DNA of 64,000 bases from Salminus brasiliensis (Eukaryota; Chordata; Actinopteri; Characiformes; Bryconidae): assembly GCF_030463535.1 (NCBI RefSeq), contig NC_132896.1, positions 27,691,209 to 27,755,208 on the forward strand. Direction: 5' to 3'. A program made the position numbers and the translations under genes. The notes below the pieces were generated by a model. It did no database searches. It worked only from the letters and a program-made list of their open reading frames with translations, and was not told where the DNA came from. This document shows, one piece after another, positions 54,334 through 64,000 of this stretch; positions within the stretch are counted from its first letter, which is position 1, and the number at the start of each line of letters is the position of its first letter.

Positions 54334-57300
54334 CCAATCACTTACAGAGAAGCAGATGGGTTGGCAGGGCAGCACAGAGAGAGGAGAAACAACACGATAA
54401 AGAAAACATCGTGCTGAGATGTGTGAAAGTGAGAATGTGTATGTATGGCAAAGTGTATTTGTGTAATCGTGAGTCTGAGTGTTTTTTGTAATGCTGTGTA
54501 ATGAGTAGACACTAGACTGTTTATTTAAATCGTCTGTGTATGTGTGTGTGTGTACGTTTAGTTGTGTAAGCTGGCTAACGTAGACCAGCCTGTGTCTATA
54601 GCTTCATAGCTATAGCTTGGAGCAGTGAAACTCAAATCTTCAATAACAATCTGGTTTTACTGGAAGCAGAAAGGAAATGAAAGAGGTGGGACACCAGTCA
54701 GGAGGGGGGCGTGAAGAGGGGTGAGAGAGGGCAGGAAAACAAGAAAGATTATATCTTAATTAAACTAATATACAGTATGAGGGGGTCCTATTCCTCACCA
54801 GGATCTTTTCACCCTCTATTCACCATTTTACACTCTCTGCTCCTAAAGCTTCTTTCTTGTCCCTTTTTATTCCCTTCAGATCTATCTACACCACTGGGAC
54901 CTTACTGATAGCCTTTTCAGATGCTGGTGAGGCTATTTTCTTTTATTTCACTGGTTTGATTTGCACAATTCTGCTTCACATAAGCCAACTTCACAAACCA
55001 ACATGTCAGAGTTCCTGCAGGTTCAGACATCAGAGACATCAGAATGTTTCTTGGAAAAAGGTCTTGGGAATGAAAAATGTTCTGAACTACTAGTTTGGGA
55101 GGAGAACCAGAATTATTAACATAGTTTGGCAGTAGGTATAGCGAGGACTTTCTTTCTATCAATGTATTTCTTCATTTTCATCAGTCTTTTTGACAGGTAG
55201 GAATGAGCCATGAAAAAACATGGATTTTACCCTAGAGCAGCAGAAAAACAAATCGAATAGAAAACACAGTTTGGAACATGGTGTATTAACTCCTTAGACC
55301 CTGGCTTGAAGCCTACCCTCATAGGCCCCAAAATAGATCCCTCTGGGACTCCATAAGACATGGCATTCAATCTCTATTAAGATTCATAATGAATAATCAA
55401 CTTAGGGTGAAAGGGGTTAAAAAAGAGTAAAACAACATGTCCTTTGTGTAGGTTTGGATAGCAGGCAGGCTAGCTAGCTAATCAAAAATCCAAAAAAGTT
55501 TTTTTCTCTCCCACAGCACTGTCAATCCTCCTCTACCCTGCACTGTCCTTCATTGCTGTTGGAGGGATACTGTTCTTAGTCACTAACATGCAGGTATGAC
55601 ATTTCCAGTTGTTAATAAAAAAATTAAGGCTGGATAATACTTACGATATCCAAGATGATGAATTGGTCCATCTTCTCAATACACAGAGTAGACTCCATTG
55701 TTCCAGTGGTTGTATCACTGTGTGAATTTGCCTGGAGGTCACATACCATTCACTTCACGCCAAGTATTAGCTTGTCACGTCATGAAGCTCATGATAATCA
55801 GCTGTTCTCTGTTTTTTTTTTTTTTTTTCTTTGAACACAAACATATGCAACGCTCCAGGTGGGGAATCTCTTTGGAACCCATCGGTCCACCATCATCACT
55901 CTGTATAATGGGGCCTTCGACTCTTCTTCTGCTGTCTTTCTTGTTGTCAAGGTAAAAAAAAAATAGTAGTAAAAGTAGTAAAATAGTAGTAGTTCAGTTT
56001 TATGAATAGTACTGTTTTTTTTAGGTAACAACTTATTTCTTTAAAAGGTGATCTGCAATATTTTTCAGATTATCAAATGTGTGCAAGAAAATGTGATCAT
56101 TTTATAAATCAGCTCACAATAATTAGGTTTATTTGGTTGCCATTGACAGTGATTGGCCCACACGATCTTGAAAAGGGTCCGGTAACTGAGTGAGCTGTGC
56201 TGGTTCAGTAATATACAGTGGGGTTGTGTGTGGAATACAACCTATTTGAATAAAACTCACTGTCTCATTGGCTTCTCTCAATACTTGCTGTAATGTTGTA
56301 GCTGCCTAACCATAATGTAGAAGGTTTCTCTACTTTCTCTACTGCTAAGTGTGGCTTCATGTTGACTAATTGACCACTCTACAACAAAACTGACAAAGGT
56401 CTTTAAATTGAGGCCTTGCTATAATTGATAAGCATGATGCTGTATGGCCAATTAATTACATTTGCTGATCCCTTAACCCCCTAATTAATTACATTTGCAG
56501 ATCCCTTAAAAAAGAAATTCAGGATTGGAAACTGGATTGACTGTCTTAATGTAATATTTAATTTTTAACGTGGTTGGTGTGGCGCAACAGATAACACCAC
56601 TACCTGCCAGTGAGCTACCACACCATGCGGGAGAGTGGGGTTCAGTTCCCGGTCTAGGTCACTATGCTGCGCTACACCAATAAGAGTCCTTGGGCAAGAC
56701 TCCTAACACTACATTGGCCCACCTCTGTAATACCAGTAACCTTGTAAGTTGCTCTGGATAAGAGCGTCAGCCAAATGCCATAAATGTAAATGTAAATGTC
56801 CATTTTAGTACATTTCTAAAACTTATTCTATGCATTTAATGCTTAATAATGTTCTATTTTATCTCTTTGGGTGCACTGATAATTAGTGTGGCTACAGGTT
56901 AATTTTAATGCACTGCAGCATAATAAAGCTCAGCATATTTGAGTCCACTTTTTTCACTAGGGTGGTATTGGCAGATACATAAAGGTCAGTTATAGGTATT
57001 ATAGGTAAAAAATTATAACTATTTAATTGTGATGAAGATAAGGAGGAGAGTGAAGATGGTGATGTTGTCCTTTTTTCTCAGCTGCTGTTTCAAGATGGAA
57101 TTTCTTTGCGTGCCTCCCTCATCTTCCTGTCCAGCTGCAGTGTGGTTCATCTGATCCGCACCTTCCTGCTGATGCCTCGCTCACACATTCCATACCCTCT
57201 TCCAGAGAACTACAGCTATGGGTAAACCGTTGTGAATTACTATGTGTCCTGAGGGTTTACCCCATGCAAAAATAACCTTAGTGCTCAATTTGATAAAGAA

Positions 57301-60300
57301 AACAGTGCTCATACAGTCCTCATCCCACCATGCTCACCGTCTCAGTGTCTCATGTCCTGTGGCAGGCTGAAATGTGGAAAGGCACAGTCTCCCATTCCTA
57401 AAAACAGAAGTGATAACGGCAACATCCAGACTTCCCAGCCTAACGAGACAACGCCATTTAATGCAAATAATTCCACCCAAGCCTCCAAGACAGAGACAGC
57501 AGGTGAGAGGAGAGTCTGAACTGTATTGAACTTCTTGGTTTGGTTCATTATCTGCCTTGTAATTCCTTACAGAAGAGCAGCTGCTTTCTCTGCTTTGTTT
57601 TTAAAATCAATCAATAAATTCATATTAACAATATAAAAAATATTCTATATAACACTCTTGGAATAATTCAACATGACAATGGTGTATCACCATTAAAAAT
57701 TCTTTTTAGTCCAGGTTTACACTCATCCTGGGTCTGGGAAACTGGCCTGGCCTGAACGTTCTATAGAAATAGTCTAGATTACTGTTTGTTCTGATGTTAA
57801 CTTATTGTTTACTGCAGTTGAGAAGTAATGGGTTCCACAGTATAGCCTTACTTAGAAATGGCAGCATTGACTTTGTGCTAATCTGACATGCTTTTGAGCT
57901 ATTATCTATTAAGAAATTTAATTGTAGGGCTAGCACGGCACTTTATCTGCTTAAACAACTGCATTTTGGGCCCCGACCAGACCTATTACCATCCACTCAA
58001 CAGTACCAATGAGACGACGGAGCTCAAAACTGGAACATCCGTTCTATAACCCAAATGTCATGGTACGTAATGTGCTTCCCAGTTTCAGAGCGAAGCTTCA
58101 AGAGCTGCATCCTCTCCTGGTTCTTCTTTTGGCACCTGCTATGGCTGTCAGTGATGCAGCTGAGGCATTACCTGTTCATTGGGACCCTCAACCCTATGCT
58201 TAACCGCCTCACAGAGGGAGACCCTGCCCTAGGTACACATACACACACACAAATTCTCATTCATTCACAGCTTTGCAGATGAAAATGCCAACCTGTGTAC
58301 ACACACAAACACACACACAACCTCAGGGTCTGATTAGGTCTGGATCTCTGCCTTGCCTTTTTTCAGTGAGCACCTATACGAATGCTTTTGCTATCACCCA
58401 GCTGTGTGGTATACTTTGTGCCCCTTGGAATGGGCTCATCATGGACCGCAACAAAGGGAAACCAAGAGAAGAAGGTAAAAATTGTAAACACACACTTACA
58501 ATCTAACCGAAAAGTGCATAGCGTAGCTAAAAGCTTAGAATTAGCCATGTTTACCCAGCTAACAGTGTGGCACCCGAATGAGTAGGCCAACTGGGAACCA
58601 GAAAGGTCTGTCCGCAGGTTCCATGTAGGTCCCACATATGGATGCCAACCAGGGACAGTAATGGGACCAGGATGGGATAAACCTGGACCCCATCTGTGTT
58701 GTACACTGCATATAGGTGGGAGTCTAGATGGGAGCCATGTGAGATTAAGGTGGACTGTTACGATGCCCAGATGGGTCCAGTACAGTTGTATGTACAAACC
58801 CACTTAGAGCCCATGTCCACCTACATGGGTATGTTGGTTGCATAGTCATAAATTCATTCACATGCAAGAGTGTGATGATCTAGGCATGTAGTTTCATATT
58901 TTGGTAGAATAAAAGCTTCCATTGCTTTTCAGTCTCCAAACTTGTGATGTCAGGGCCAGTAGCAAGTCGCAACTATAGCAAGTTAGCAACATGCCATGCT
59001 AAGCTTTGCACAAGCTGATTGGCATCTGACTACGACATACATAAGCCAGAAGACCTGTATGCTACTTTTAAATTAGCAAGGTTGTCTAATTTATTAAAAT
59101 AGTATAAATGAGGTTTTATACTTCCCCCTAATTAAATCAGTAAGTCCCTTATTATGACTTAATGTTTCATAGCAAAACTATGCCTATTAACTACTTTCTC
59201 ATTCTGTTTTTGGGGTGTTTTTTCTGCAGGCCAGAGTGAGACTGAGGCAGACATGAAGGCAGCAATACTGTCTCTGTGTGTGACAGCACTGCAGTGTGTG
59301 TTGTTCTCCCTGTGTGCTGCCATTCCTGTCTTGCCCCTGCAATATCTCACCTTCATCCTACAAGTCCTCAACAGGTCCTTCCTCTATGGAGGCAATGCTG
59401 CCTTCATCAGCATGGCGTAAGTCCATACACAAGTTTAGTTTATTAAAGTGATAGCTTGCCCAAAAATATATACATAAATTTCCCTTACAATAAAAGTATC
59501 AGCAAAGGCATGTTTGGGGCACAAAGTTTGCTTATTTAGTATTCTGTTGATCATCACTGGTGAGAGGTTCTAGCTCACCAATTAGCGCTGCGCAAACTGC
59601 AGAATGTCTAAATCCTAACAAAACACTTCAAAACACAACTTTCACTTGGTTTAAAGGGGCTACAGAATGCATATTTGAGTGTTAAGTTGTTTTCCAATGT
59701 AGAAATAGTAAGTATGTGCCCATATATCGTTTTACAAAATTTACAACCCTGTTGTTTTGCCTCAGAATGAATCATGCTGATATTCCAGTAATGTTGGGCT
59801 CATGAAAAACAGGAGCTCTGCTTTACTGGCTGGTTTTCCTCACAGCAACGACTCACTGCAGCCATGTTTCATAGCATAGCTGTCTTCATCAGCATGCTGT
59901 AAGTCCATACACAAGTTTAGCTCATTAAAGTGAAAGCTTGCCCAAAAATGACAGAATTATAACTGATATATGTATCAGTAAAGACATGTTTGGTGCACAA
60001 AGTTAGCTTCCCTAGTTTTCCCAGCCATGCTTTAGCTTCATTGCTTGCCAAGGAACAAACGTACATTACTTTTGTATTATTTTGTAGCATTAAAAGCTGG
60101 ACAGCAGAAGCATTGAGAGAATACAATACCGATGTCAAGTTGTTTTGATAAATTATTTGAATAAATCTATTAGTCATGTCCCTATCAAGTTATTTTGCCC
60201 CCTGATCGATCCAATCTTTGTGTTTGTATAAATATTACAGCCACACAGTTCAGATAAGATTAGCTGCTGATTAATATGTGCAGTAAAAGCACTTTATTTT

Positions 60301-62293
60301 TAGTAGCAAGACATCTATTTTGGGTCATCTGTCAATGACCGATTCTCCCGATGTGATTGCTGTGTTTTACCACGTTGCAGCTTTAGGGCTTGTGGGCAAA
60401 TAATAAGTAAACAGTTTGAGGCTCTTGGAATTGGAAATTACAGCCCTGTTTCAGATATGCTGGATGCTCTTTTCCATGAAGCAACAACAGTGTTTGAGGT
60501 TCACACTGTGTCCATGTATCAATCTCTCATGTTATACAGTGTCAGCAAACCATGAATATGATTTTTCACCCAAACTAATGCTTTATTGCTTTACGTGTCT
60601 CTGTGTGTAGGTTCCCTTCTGCACATTTTGGGAAGTTGTATGGAACAGTGATGGCTCTCTCGGCTGTGGTTTCACTTCTGCAGTATCCCTGCTTTGCTCT
60701 TGTCAACGGACCTCTTGGAGGAAACCCCTTTGCTGTGAGTCAGACACTTACACACAGTCACACATACAGCATATGCAACATCCCCTTCCTTGACTGTAAA
60801 ACCCGCAATACAGTTCTTGACTCAGGGTCATGAGTCAAGAACTCATATTTGAAACAAATGTAGCCCAAACATTATAGCAGCAAAGCTGAATGATGCTTTG
60901 AATGATGTCCAACTCACCCTTAATCCCTTACTACAATTATACCAATGTCCGTCTTAAATTTTGCACTACTGGAGACTCTGTATTCTGTATATTATAAATC
61001 TAAAAATACCGGATGGTATACAGTGTCGTAAATAAGTAGTCAAATTTATACTGAGGGCCTAGACGTTCAATCCCAATCTACAGGGAGCACAATCTCCCTC
61101 ACCTCTATTTCACATAGCGCATTGCCAGCCAGTGCAGGGGTTTGGCCGCTTTTCCACAGCTGGGCCAAACAATTCTGAGCATGGAGGGTCACCGTCCCAG
61201 TGCCATTTCCACACAGACACGGTTCGGCAGGGAATGCTTACATGCATACATCTTACATCTCAGCATGGTTAGCTAACCGTACCTGGGGCCACAGAACCAC
61301 TCAGTGGAAGGGCTTAATGGCTTAGGCAGACTGGTCCTTTATATTTCTAGTAGAGAAAATGGCGGAGACTGTATCTAATAAGTACAAAATATTTCTTAAA
61401 AAAGGTAAAAAAAAAATAAAAATAAAACTCTTTAGTGCACTGTAGCATCATAAAGTTTAGCATAATTGAGTCAGCAATGGCCTTGTTAGCACGGCCTGGC
61501 TGGCGGATAGGCCAACAGCGCTACCACAGCGTTAGCACTGCAGGGTTTCTGCATTAAAAGCCAATGTTTAACAGCTGTGCTATGTTTACGATTTTGTATA
61601 TGGACTGTATATGGTCTTTTATGCCAGGACCATGGCTATTCATTAGCATAGTGCTAACTGCATGCCGAGGTCGTCGCACACTCGCATCAGACCCCATTGA
61701 GTTCATTTTAAACAGACTTCTTTAAGTGGGTTCCAGCTTTATTTGGCACTGCATCCATAAAATGGCATCATTGGCATGGTTTGAGATGCTGTTTGAGATT
61801 ATGTGATGCTAACAGATGAATTACATCTGCTACATTAGCCCAGATTTCTATAGGTTAGCTATAATTTATATTGTACCTCTTTTGTACGTTTTTTTATGTG
61901 GATGTTTACTAAATAAATAAATACTACTTACTTTAATTTGTACATTTTTGTTCTTTAATGGCTGAACAGTAGCAACAATATATTTTGTTAATATAATTAT
62001 TACTGTTGAAATTCATCACTTTGTGTTTTCGGCTGTGGTCTGTATGAAAAGTGCTCTGTAAATGATTAGGTTTATTAGCATTAGTAACTGAACTGGACAT
62101 ATATTCCTGAGAGCCTCACGTGTTACTTTGTACATACTTTGTGATGTTCTGCTTAGTGATAAATTTGTCTGTCCTCTAGGTCAACGTTGCTCTGACAGTC
62201 CTAAGCTGCCTGGCCTTTATCCACCCTTTCTCCGTTTACCTGTACTGCCGACATCAAGCAGCAGAACTGGCCAAGAAATCTACCTCCTCTTAG
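51590..62293 (+). CDS. slc43a3: Equilibrative nucleobase transporter 1 / SLC43A3, 12 coding exons
   Basis: Spliced plus-strand gene. Coding exons: 51590-51776, 52684-52813, 54880-54926, 55517-55593, 55859-55951, 57082-57221, 57366-57502, 58083-58232, 58367-58474, 59230-59416, 60611-60734 and 62180-62293. All are GT-AG and all phases agree; the total of 1494 nt gives 497 residues, close to human SLC43A3 (491). The first membrane helix (about 14-40) contains [20 protein letters not shown] and is followed by an extracellular loop with sequons N53 and N57. Family-diagnostic stretches include [57 protein letters not shown] and [19 protein letters not shown]. The protein is a 12-helix MFS carrier. 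SLC43A3 in mammals moves purine nucleobases across the plasma membrane by facilitated diffusion; that role is inferred from orthology. Residues about 226-271 form the variable central cytoplasmic loop. The family assignment over SLC43A1/A2 rests on these motifs. Fish can have a/b copies, and which one this is was not determined. Confidence 0.96.
51805..52080 (+). mobile_element. tRNA-derived SINE in slc43a3 intron 1
   Basis: It has an A-box-like taaaggttaggcaagc, a B box (ggttcgatttcc), then cagcaccttgcccc-like core text and a (TG)n stretch. The layout is the same as the copy at 39491-39745, but diverged. Confidence 0.7.
52684..52813 (+). CDS. slc43a3: slc43a3 coding exon 2
   Basis: The acceptor is gtacag|ATTGC and the donor is GGGAT|gtgagt. 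The exon encodes [17 protein letters not shown] followed by the MFS motif-A region [17 protein letters not shown]. Confidence 0.95.
53500..53725 (+). mobile_element. Interspersed repeat, family R1, partial copy in slc43a3 intron 2
   Basis: It contains cccactcctccatagtccaa, tgctgaggggccttatact and ctattggcagtgctt, the interior of family R1 in the same orientation as 29280-29622. It sits in the roughly 2-kb intron between exons 2 and 3. Confidence 0.55.
54293..54331 (+). repeat. slc43a3: Poly-G then (GA)n microsatellite, slc43a3 intron 2
   Basis: A run of eight or nine G and then a GA run; it lies between exons 2 and 3. Confidence 0.9.
54880..54926 (+). CDS. slc43a3: slc43a3 coding exon 3 (47 nt)
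   Basis: The acceptor is cccttcag|ATCT and the donor is GCTG|gtgagg. This short exon encodes [15 protein letters not shown], part of a transmembrane helix. Human SLC43A3 has a matching YTTATLIIAF segment. Confidence 0.92.
55517..55593 (+). CDS. slc43a3: slc43a3 coding exon 4 (77 nt)
   Basis: The acceptor is cccacag|CACT and the donor is ATGCAG|gtatga. The exon encodes a transmembrane helix containing [17 protein letters not shown]. Confidence 0.94.
55859..55951 (+). CDS. slc43a3: slc43a3 coding exon 5 (93 nt)
   Basis: The acceptor is gctccag|GTGG and the donor is GTCAAG|gtaaaa. It encodes 31 residues including [20 protein letters not shown], one of the most conserved segments of the SLC43 family. 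Confidence 0.96.
56575..56800 (+). mobile_element. tRNA-derived SINE with LINE-type tail in slc43a3 intron 5
   Basis: The head has A-box-like tggcgcaacagataac and B box gggttcagttcccgg. The body has gtccttgggcaagactccta. The tail gttgctctggataagagcgt ... aaatgtaaatg is the 3' end shared by a partner LINE. It is well preserved at both ends. Confidence 0.85.
57082..57221 (+). CDS. slc43a3: slc43a3 coding exon 6 (140 nt)
   Basis: The acceptor is a T-run followed by ctcag|CTGCTG, and the donor is TATGG|gtaaac. The exon encodes [16 protein letters not shown] and the conserved [20 protein letters not shown]. Confidence 0.95.
57366..57502 (+). CDS. slc43a3: slc43a3 coding exon 7 (variable cytoplasmic loop)
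   Basis: The acceptor is gtggcag|GCTG and the donor is GCAG|gtgaga. It encodes a hydrophilic stretch rich in Ser, Thr and Asn between helices 6 and 7. It is poorly conserved in the family, so its assignment rests on splice sites and phase. Confidence 0.85.
58083..58232 (+). CDS. slc43a3: slc43a3 coding exon 8 (150 nt)
   Basis: The acceptor is tgcttcccag|TTTC and the donor is CCCTAG|gtacac. It encodes [20 protein letters not shown] and then [18 protein letters not shown]. Acceptor choice is fixed by phase; the pyrimidine tract is weak. Confidence 0.9.
58367..58474 (+). CDS. slc43a3: slc43a3 coding exon 9 (108 nt)
   Basis: The acceptor is ttttttcag|TGAG and the donor is GAAG|gtaaaa. The exon encodes the family signature [20 protein letters not shown] and then [11 protein letters not shown]. 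Confidence 0.96.
58560..58845 (+). repeat. Interspersed repeat in slc43a3 intron 9 (gcccacatgggat-type)
   Basis: The words aggtcccacatatggatgcc, atgggagccatgtgagatta and agcccatgtccacctacatg recur in a loosely periodic way. This resembles a known fish repeat of alternating 'catgtggg' words. The family name was not determined. Confidence 0.45.
59230..59416 (+). CDS. slc43a3: slc43a3 coding exon 10 (187 nt)
   Basis: The acceptor is ttctgcag|GCCAG and the donor is ATGGC|gtaagt. The exon encodes two helices including [20 protein letters not shown]. The last ~20 nt of the exon and the donor are copied again at about 59880-59905 in the downstream intron. Confidence 0.95.
59395..59550 (+). repeat. 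Upstream member of an intragenic duplication (exon 10 end plus donor)
   Basis: Contains the last 20 nt of exon 10, its donor and about 125 nt of intron 10, ending near caaaggcatgtttggggcac. The partner lies 482 bp downstream. Confidence 0.8.
59877..60030 (+). repeat. Downstream member of the intragenic duplication, with decoy donor
   Basis: cttcatcagcatgctgtaag followed by tccatacacaagtttagc matches the exon 10 boundary (cttcatcagcatggcgtaag) with a 482-bp offset. The preserved gtaagt gives a potential decoy 5' splice site at 59899. Confidence 0.8.
60611..60734 (+). CDS. slc43a3: slc43a3 coding exon 11 (124 nt)
   Basis: The acceptor is gtgtgtag|GTTCC and the donor is TTTGCT|gtgagt. It encodes [20 protein letters not shown] and then [20 protein letters not shown]. 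Confidence 0.96.
60812..60843. repeat. 13-bp perfect inverted repeat in slc43a3 intron 11
   Basis: agttcttgactca and tgagtcaagaact are separated by gggtca. Confidence 0.9.
62180..62293 (+). CDS. slc43a3: slc43a3 terminal coding exon 12
   Basis: The acceptor is gtcctctag|GTCAAC. The exon encodes the last helix ([20 protein letters not shown]) and a short basic C-terminal tail, ending with TAG at 62291-62293. Confidence 0.95.
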   Translation, partial: VNVALTVLSCLAFIHPFSVYLYCRHQAAELAKKSTSS

Positions 62294-63660
62294 AAACACC
62301 TCAAAAATAAATCCCAAAAAATCAGATGGCATTCATATAGCAAGTAGCATAGTAGAATACTATTAAGTAGAATCTGTTTTCTATAGTGTTCCTCAAATAT
62401 CACTATTTTTATATGCTTATCGAAACTCAAGTTGCCTTCCACAACTCAGAAAGGACATATTTTCTTTACACTGTGATTTTGTTTAGGGCTGCCCACTCTT
62501 AGACTCTTAGGCTTTCTTATGCATTTTTAAAGAGCCTTCATTCTTCTTCAAAACAACCTCAATATGAGTTTGACTACTGATCAAGTCTTTCTACAGCCAC
62601 AGCTCCGGATTTCACAGGTTAAACAGACTCTGGACCGGCAGTGGCGGCCTCCTGAGGAAGAGAAGGACAGCATGCTAACTAGCTAGTCAGTCACAGCCGG
62701 TCCATGTCCGGGTTAGGGCTCATCAGGGCTGCGGAGAGGATCTGAATAGTAGTTTATAAGAATCTGTTGCTACTGTTGTTTTTAGTCAGTGATTACATGT
62801 ATCGTGTTAAATATTGTGATCTAGTATTTTTTTACCATATCGCCCAGCCCTATAACATATACATTAGGATATGGCTAAATTTGAAGTCAGTTTAGGTTTA
62901 ATTCAGTCGTATTTCAGATGGATTTTTGTTTATTGTCTACAAAGATGCAGATGCAAAGTGCCTGCATATCTAAAAACTCATTGACGACTCACCTGGCAAA
63001 TGAAAACAGTCATGTTGACCATTACACAGCAATGCAAAAAAATAATCAGGACTAGGGCCTCAGTTGTAAGAATTTATGAGCAAATTTTGTTGTTTGCAGT
63101 ATTGTAAAGTAAACCCATTTGGCCCAAGATCAATCTCCCTCTAAGAAGACTAAAAGTTGGCAGCCCTGCTAACCATATAATTATATCTTATCCCTTCCTT
63201 AACATAGACACACACTCCACACTACAAACTACAGTGCAGAAAATCCAAGGCCAGTAAGTCCAGACATAGGCTAAGTCTAGTCCAGGACCCAAAAGGAACC
63301 CAGGGAACTGTTCTATTCAGGCCACAGGTCGCGTTGTCTCTTTATTCAGGATATGACGTAGTTTGCAGTGGATAATCAGACACACTGCATGTTGTGTACA
63401 GTGTACTTTGCACTGTTGAGAGCAATATGTGAACCATATGAATATAGTTTACACACCTCTGATGAAGTGTTCTTCAGAACAAACAGTGTAGAAGGAGAAA
63501 GCTGTCGCTCATGTCAATGGGATGCATGCATTAAAATGAGTCTAAAATAAAACCCTCTGCAGGTCACTAAAGGCATTACATTCCAGAACACTGGTCACCC
63601 TCTATGTGCTGCTTTACTAATGTGTTCAGTGTCTTTTTGGAATAAATGAATGTGAAAACC
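62294..63660 (+). other. slc43a3: Probable slc43a3 3' UTR and flank
   Basis: Non-coding sequence follows the stop. AATAAA at 62306-62311 is only 13 nt past the stop. A second, more usefully placed AATAAA is at 63641-63646, just before AT-poor flank. Which one is used cannot be told from sequence. A copy of the agggctgggc-ended repeat lies at about 62740-62860. Confidence 0.35.
62740..62860 (-). mobile_element. agggctgggc-ended repeat fragment
   Basis: The minus strand reads agggctgggcgatatggtaa near 62855-62836, the same terminus as at 46130. It sits in the probable slc43a3 3' UTR or flank. Confidence 0.6.
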
Positions 63661-64000
63661 AATCAGTTTGTACTGCTAGAGCTCAGAGTGTTTTCTTTAA
63701 GAGGAATTTTTCAAAGATGTCTTCATAATTCGGTAGCTAAAGCCCTTTTTAGACGGGATTAATTAAAATACATGGGGAGGTGGAGTTGTGTCATTTTACT
63801 GCAGGGCGGTGATAACCTTATATCCCACCTGTAGTAATAATGAACTATTGTTTGAAAATGAGCAGCTAAATGTTAATAACTATAAGCTATGCTACACAAT
63901 GACTAGCCTAAAGCTGCCAGCAACCATCCTGTTGTTGGTCTTCTGGATTTGACTGATATTTCACTAATGAAAGAAAAGGTATTTTTAAAATGCTGAGATT

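Noticed and set aside
57991..58060. Alternative acceptor at about 58003 for slc43a3 exon 8
   Set aside because: It has a good cag, but phase 1 from exon 7 shifts out of the conserved frame; the acceptor at 58082/58083 keeps frame and family sequence.

Overview
This window is nuclear DNA of a bony fish, most likely an otophysan (characin-like) teleost. It is intron-rich and full of long dinucleotide microsatellites, tRNA-derived SINEs, Tc1-like transposon relics and short DNA-transposon families typical of that group. The lineage call rests on repeat style and on which vertebrate genes are present. No bacterial, viral or CRISPR features were seen.

Only two genes could be assembled with confidence. 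On the minus strand, five coding exons between 37619 and 33299 make smtnl1 (smoothelin-like 1): a charged acidic N-terminal region, a calponin-homology (CH) domain and an extra acidic tail, 445 codons in phase. On the plus strand, twelve coding exons between 51590 and 62293 make slc43a3 (equilibrative nucleobase transporter, MFS fold), 497 codons in phase. They lie head to head with about 14 kb between them. Their human orthologues are neighbours at 11q12.1, so this is conserved local gene order. A third minus-strand gene is represented by a well-formed terminal exon (30990-30553) for a single-pass membrane protein I could not name. A possible first coding exon (28034-27894, minus) is weaker still.

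Positions 1 to about 30500 form a gene-poor region. Blocks of complex, moderately GC-rich sequence with many homeodomain-like TAAT/ATTA cores (about 180-680, 12650-13060, 14890-15240, 17160-17690, 19390-20000, 21440-23040, 24000-25110, 27100-28400) alternate with AT-rich and repeat DNA. They look like a long-range regulatory landscape, but no alignment was available to test conservation. The block also holds a 13-copy, 68-bp minisatellite (13651-14541) and two Tc1-like relics with the same internal deletion (about 8710-9190 and 11189-11671).

Positions 38000-51000 are intergenic and consist mostly of repeats. The slc43a3 introns carry SINEs, palindromes and, in intron 10, a second copy of the exon 10 3' end with its splice donor. 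Nothing in the window is clearly a new biological system. The observations most worth following up are the hairpin-forming minisatellite, the shared-deletion Tc1 subfamily, the duplicated exon end, the 21-bp perfect inverted repeat downstream of smtnl1, and the unidentified membrane protein.
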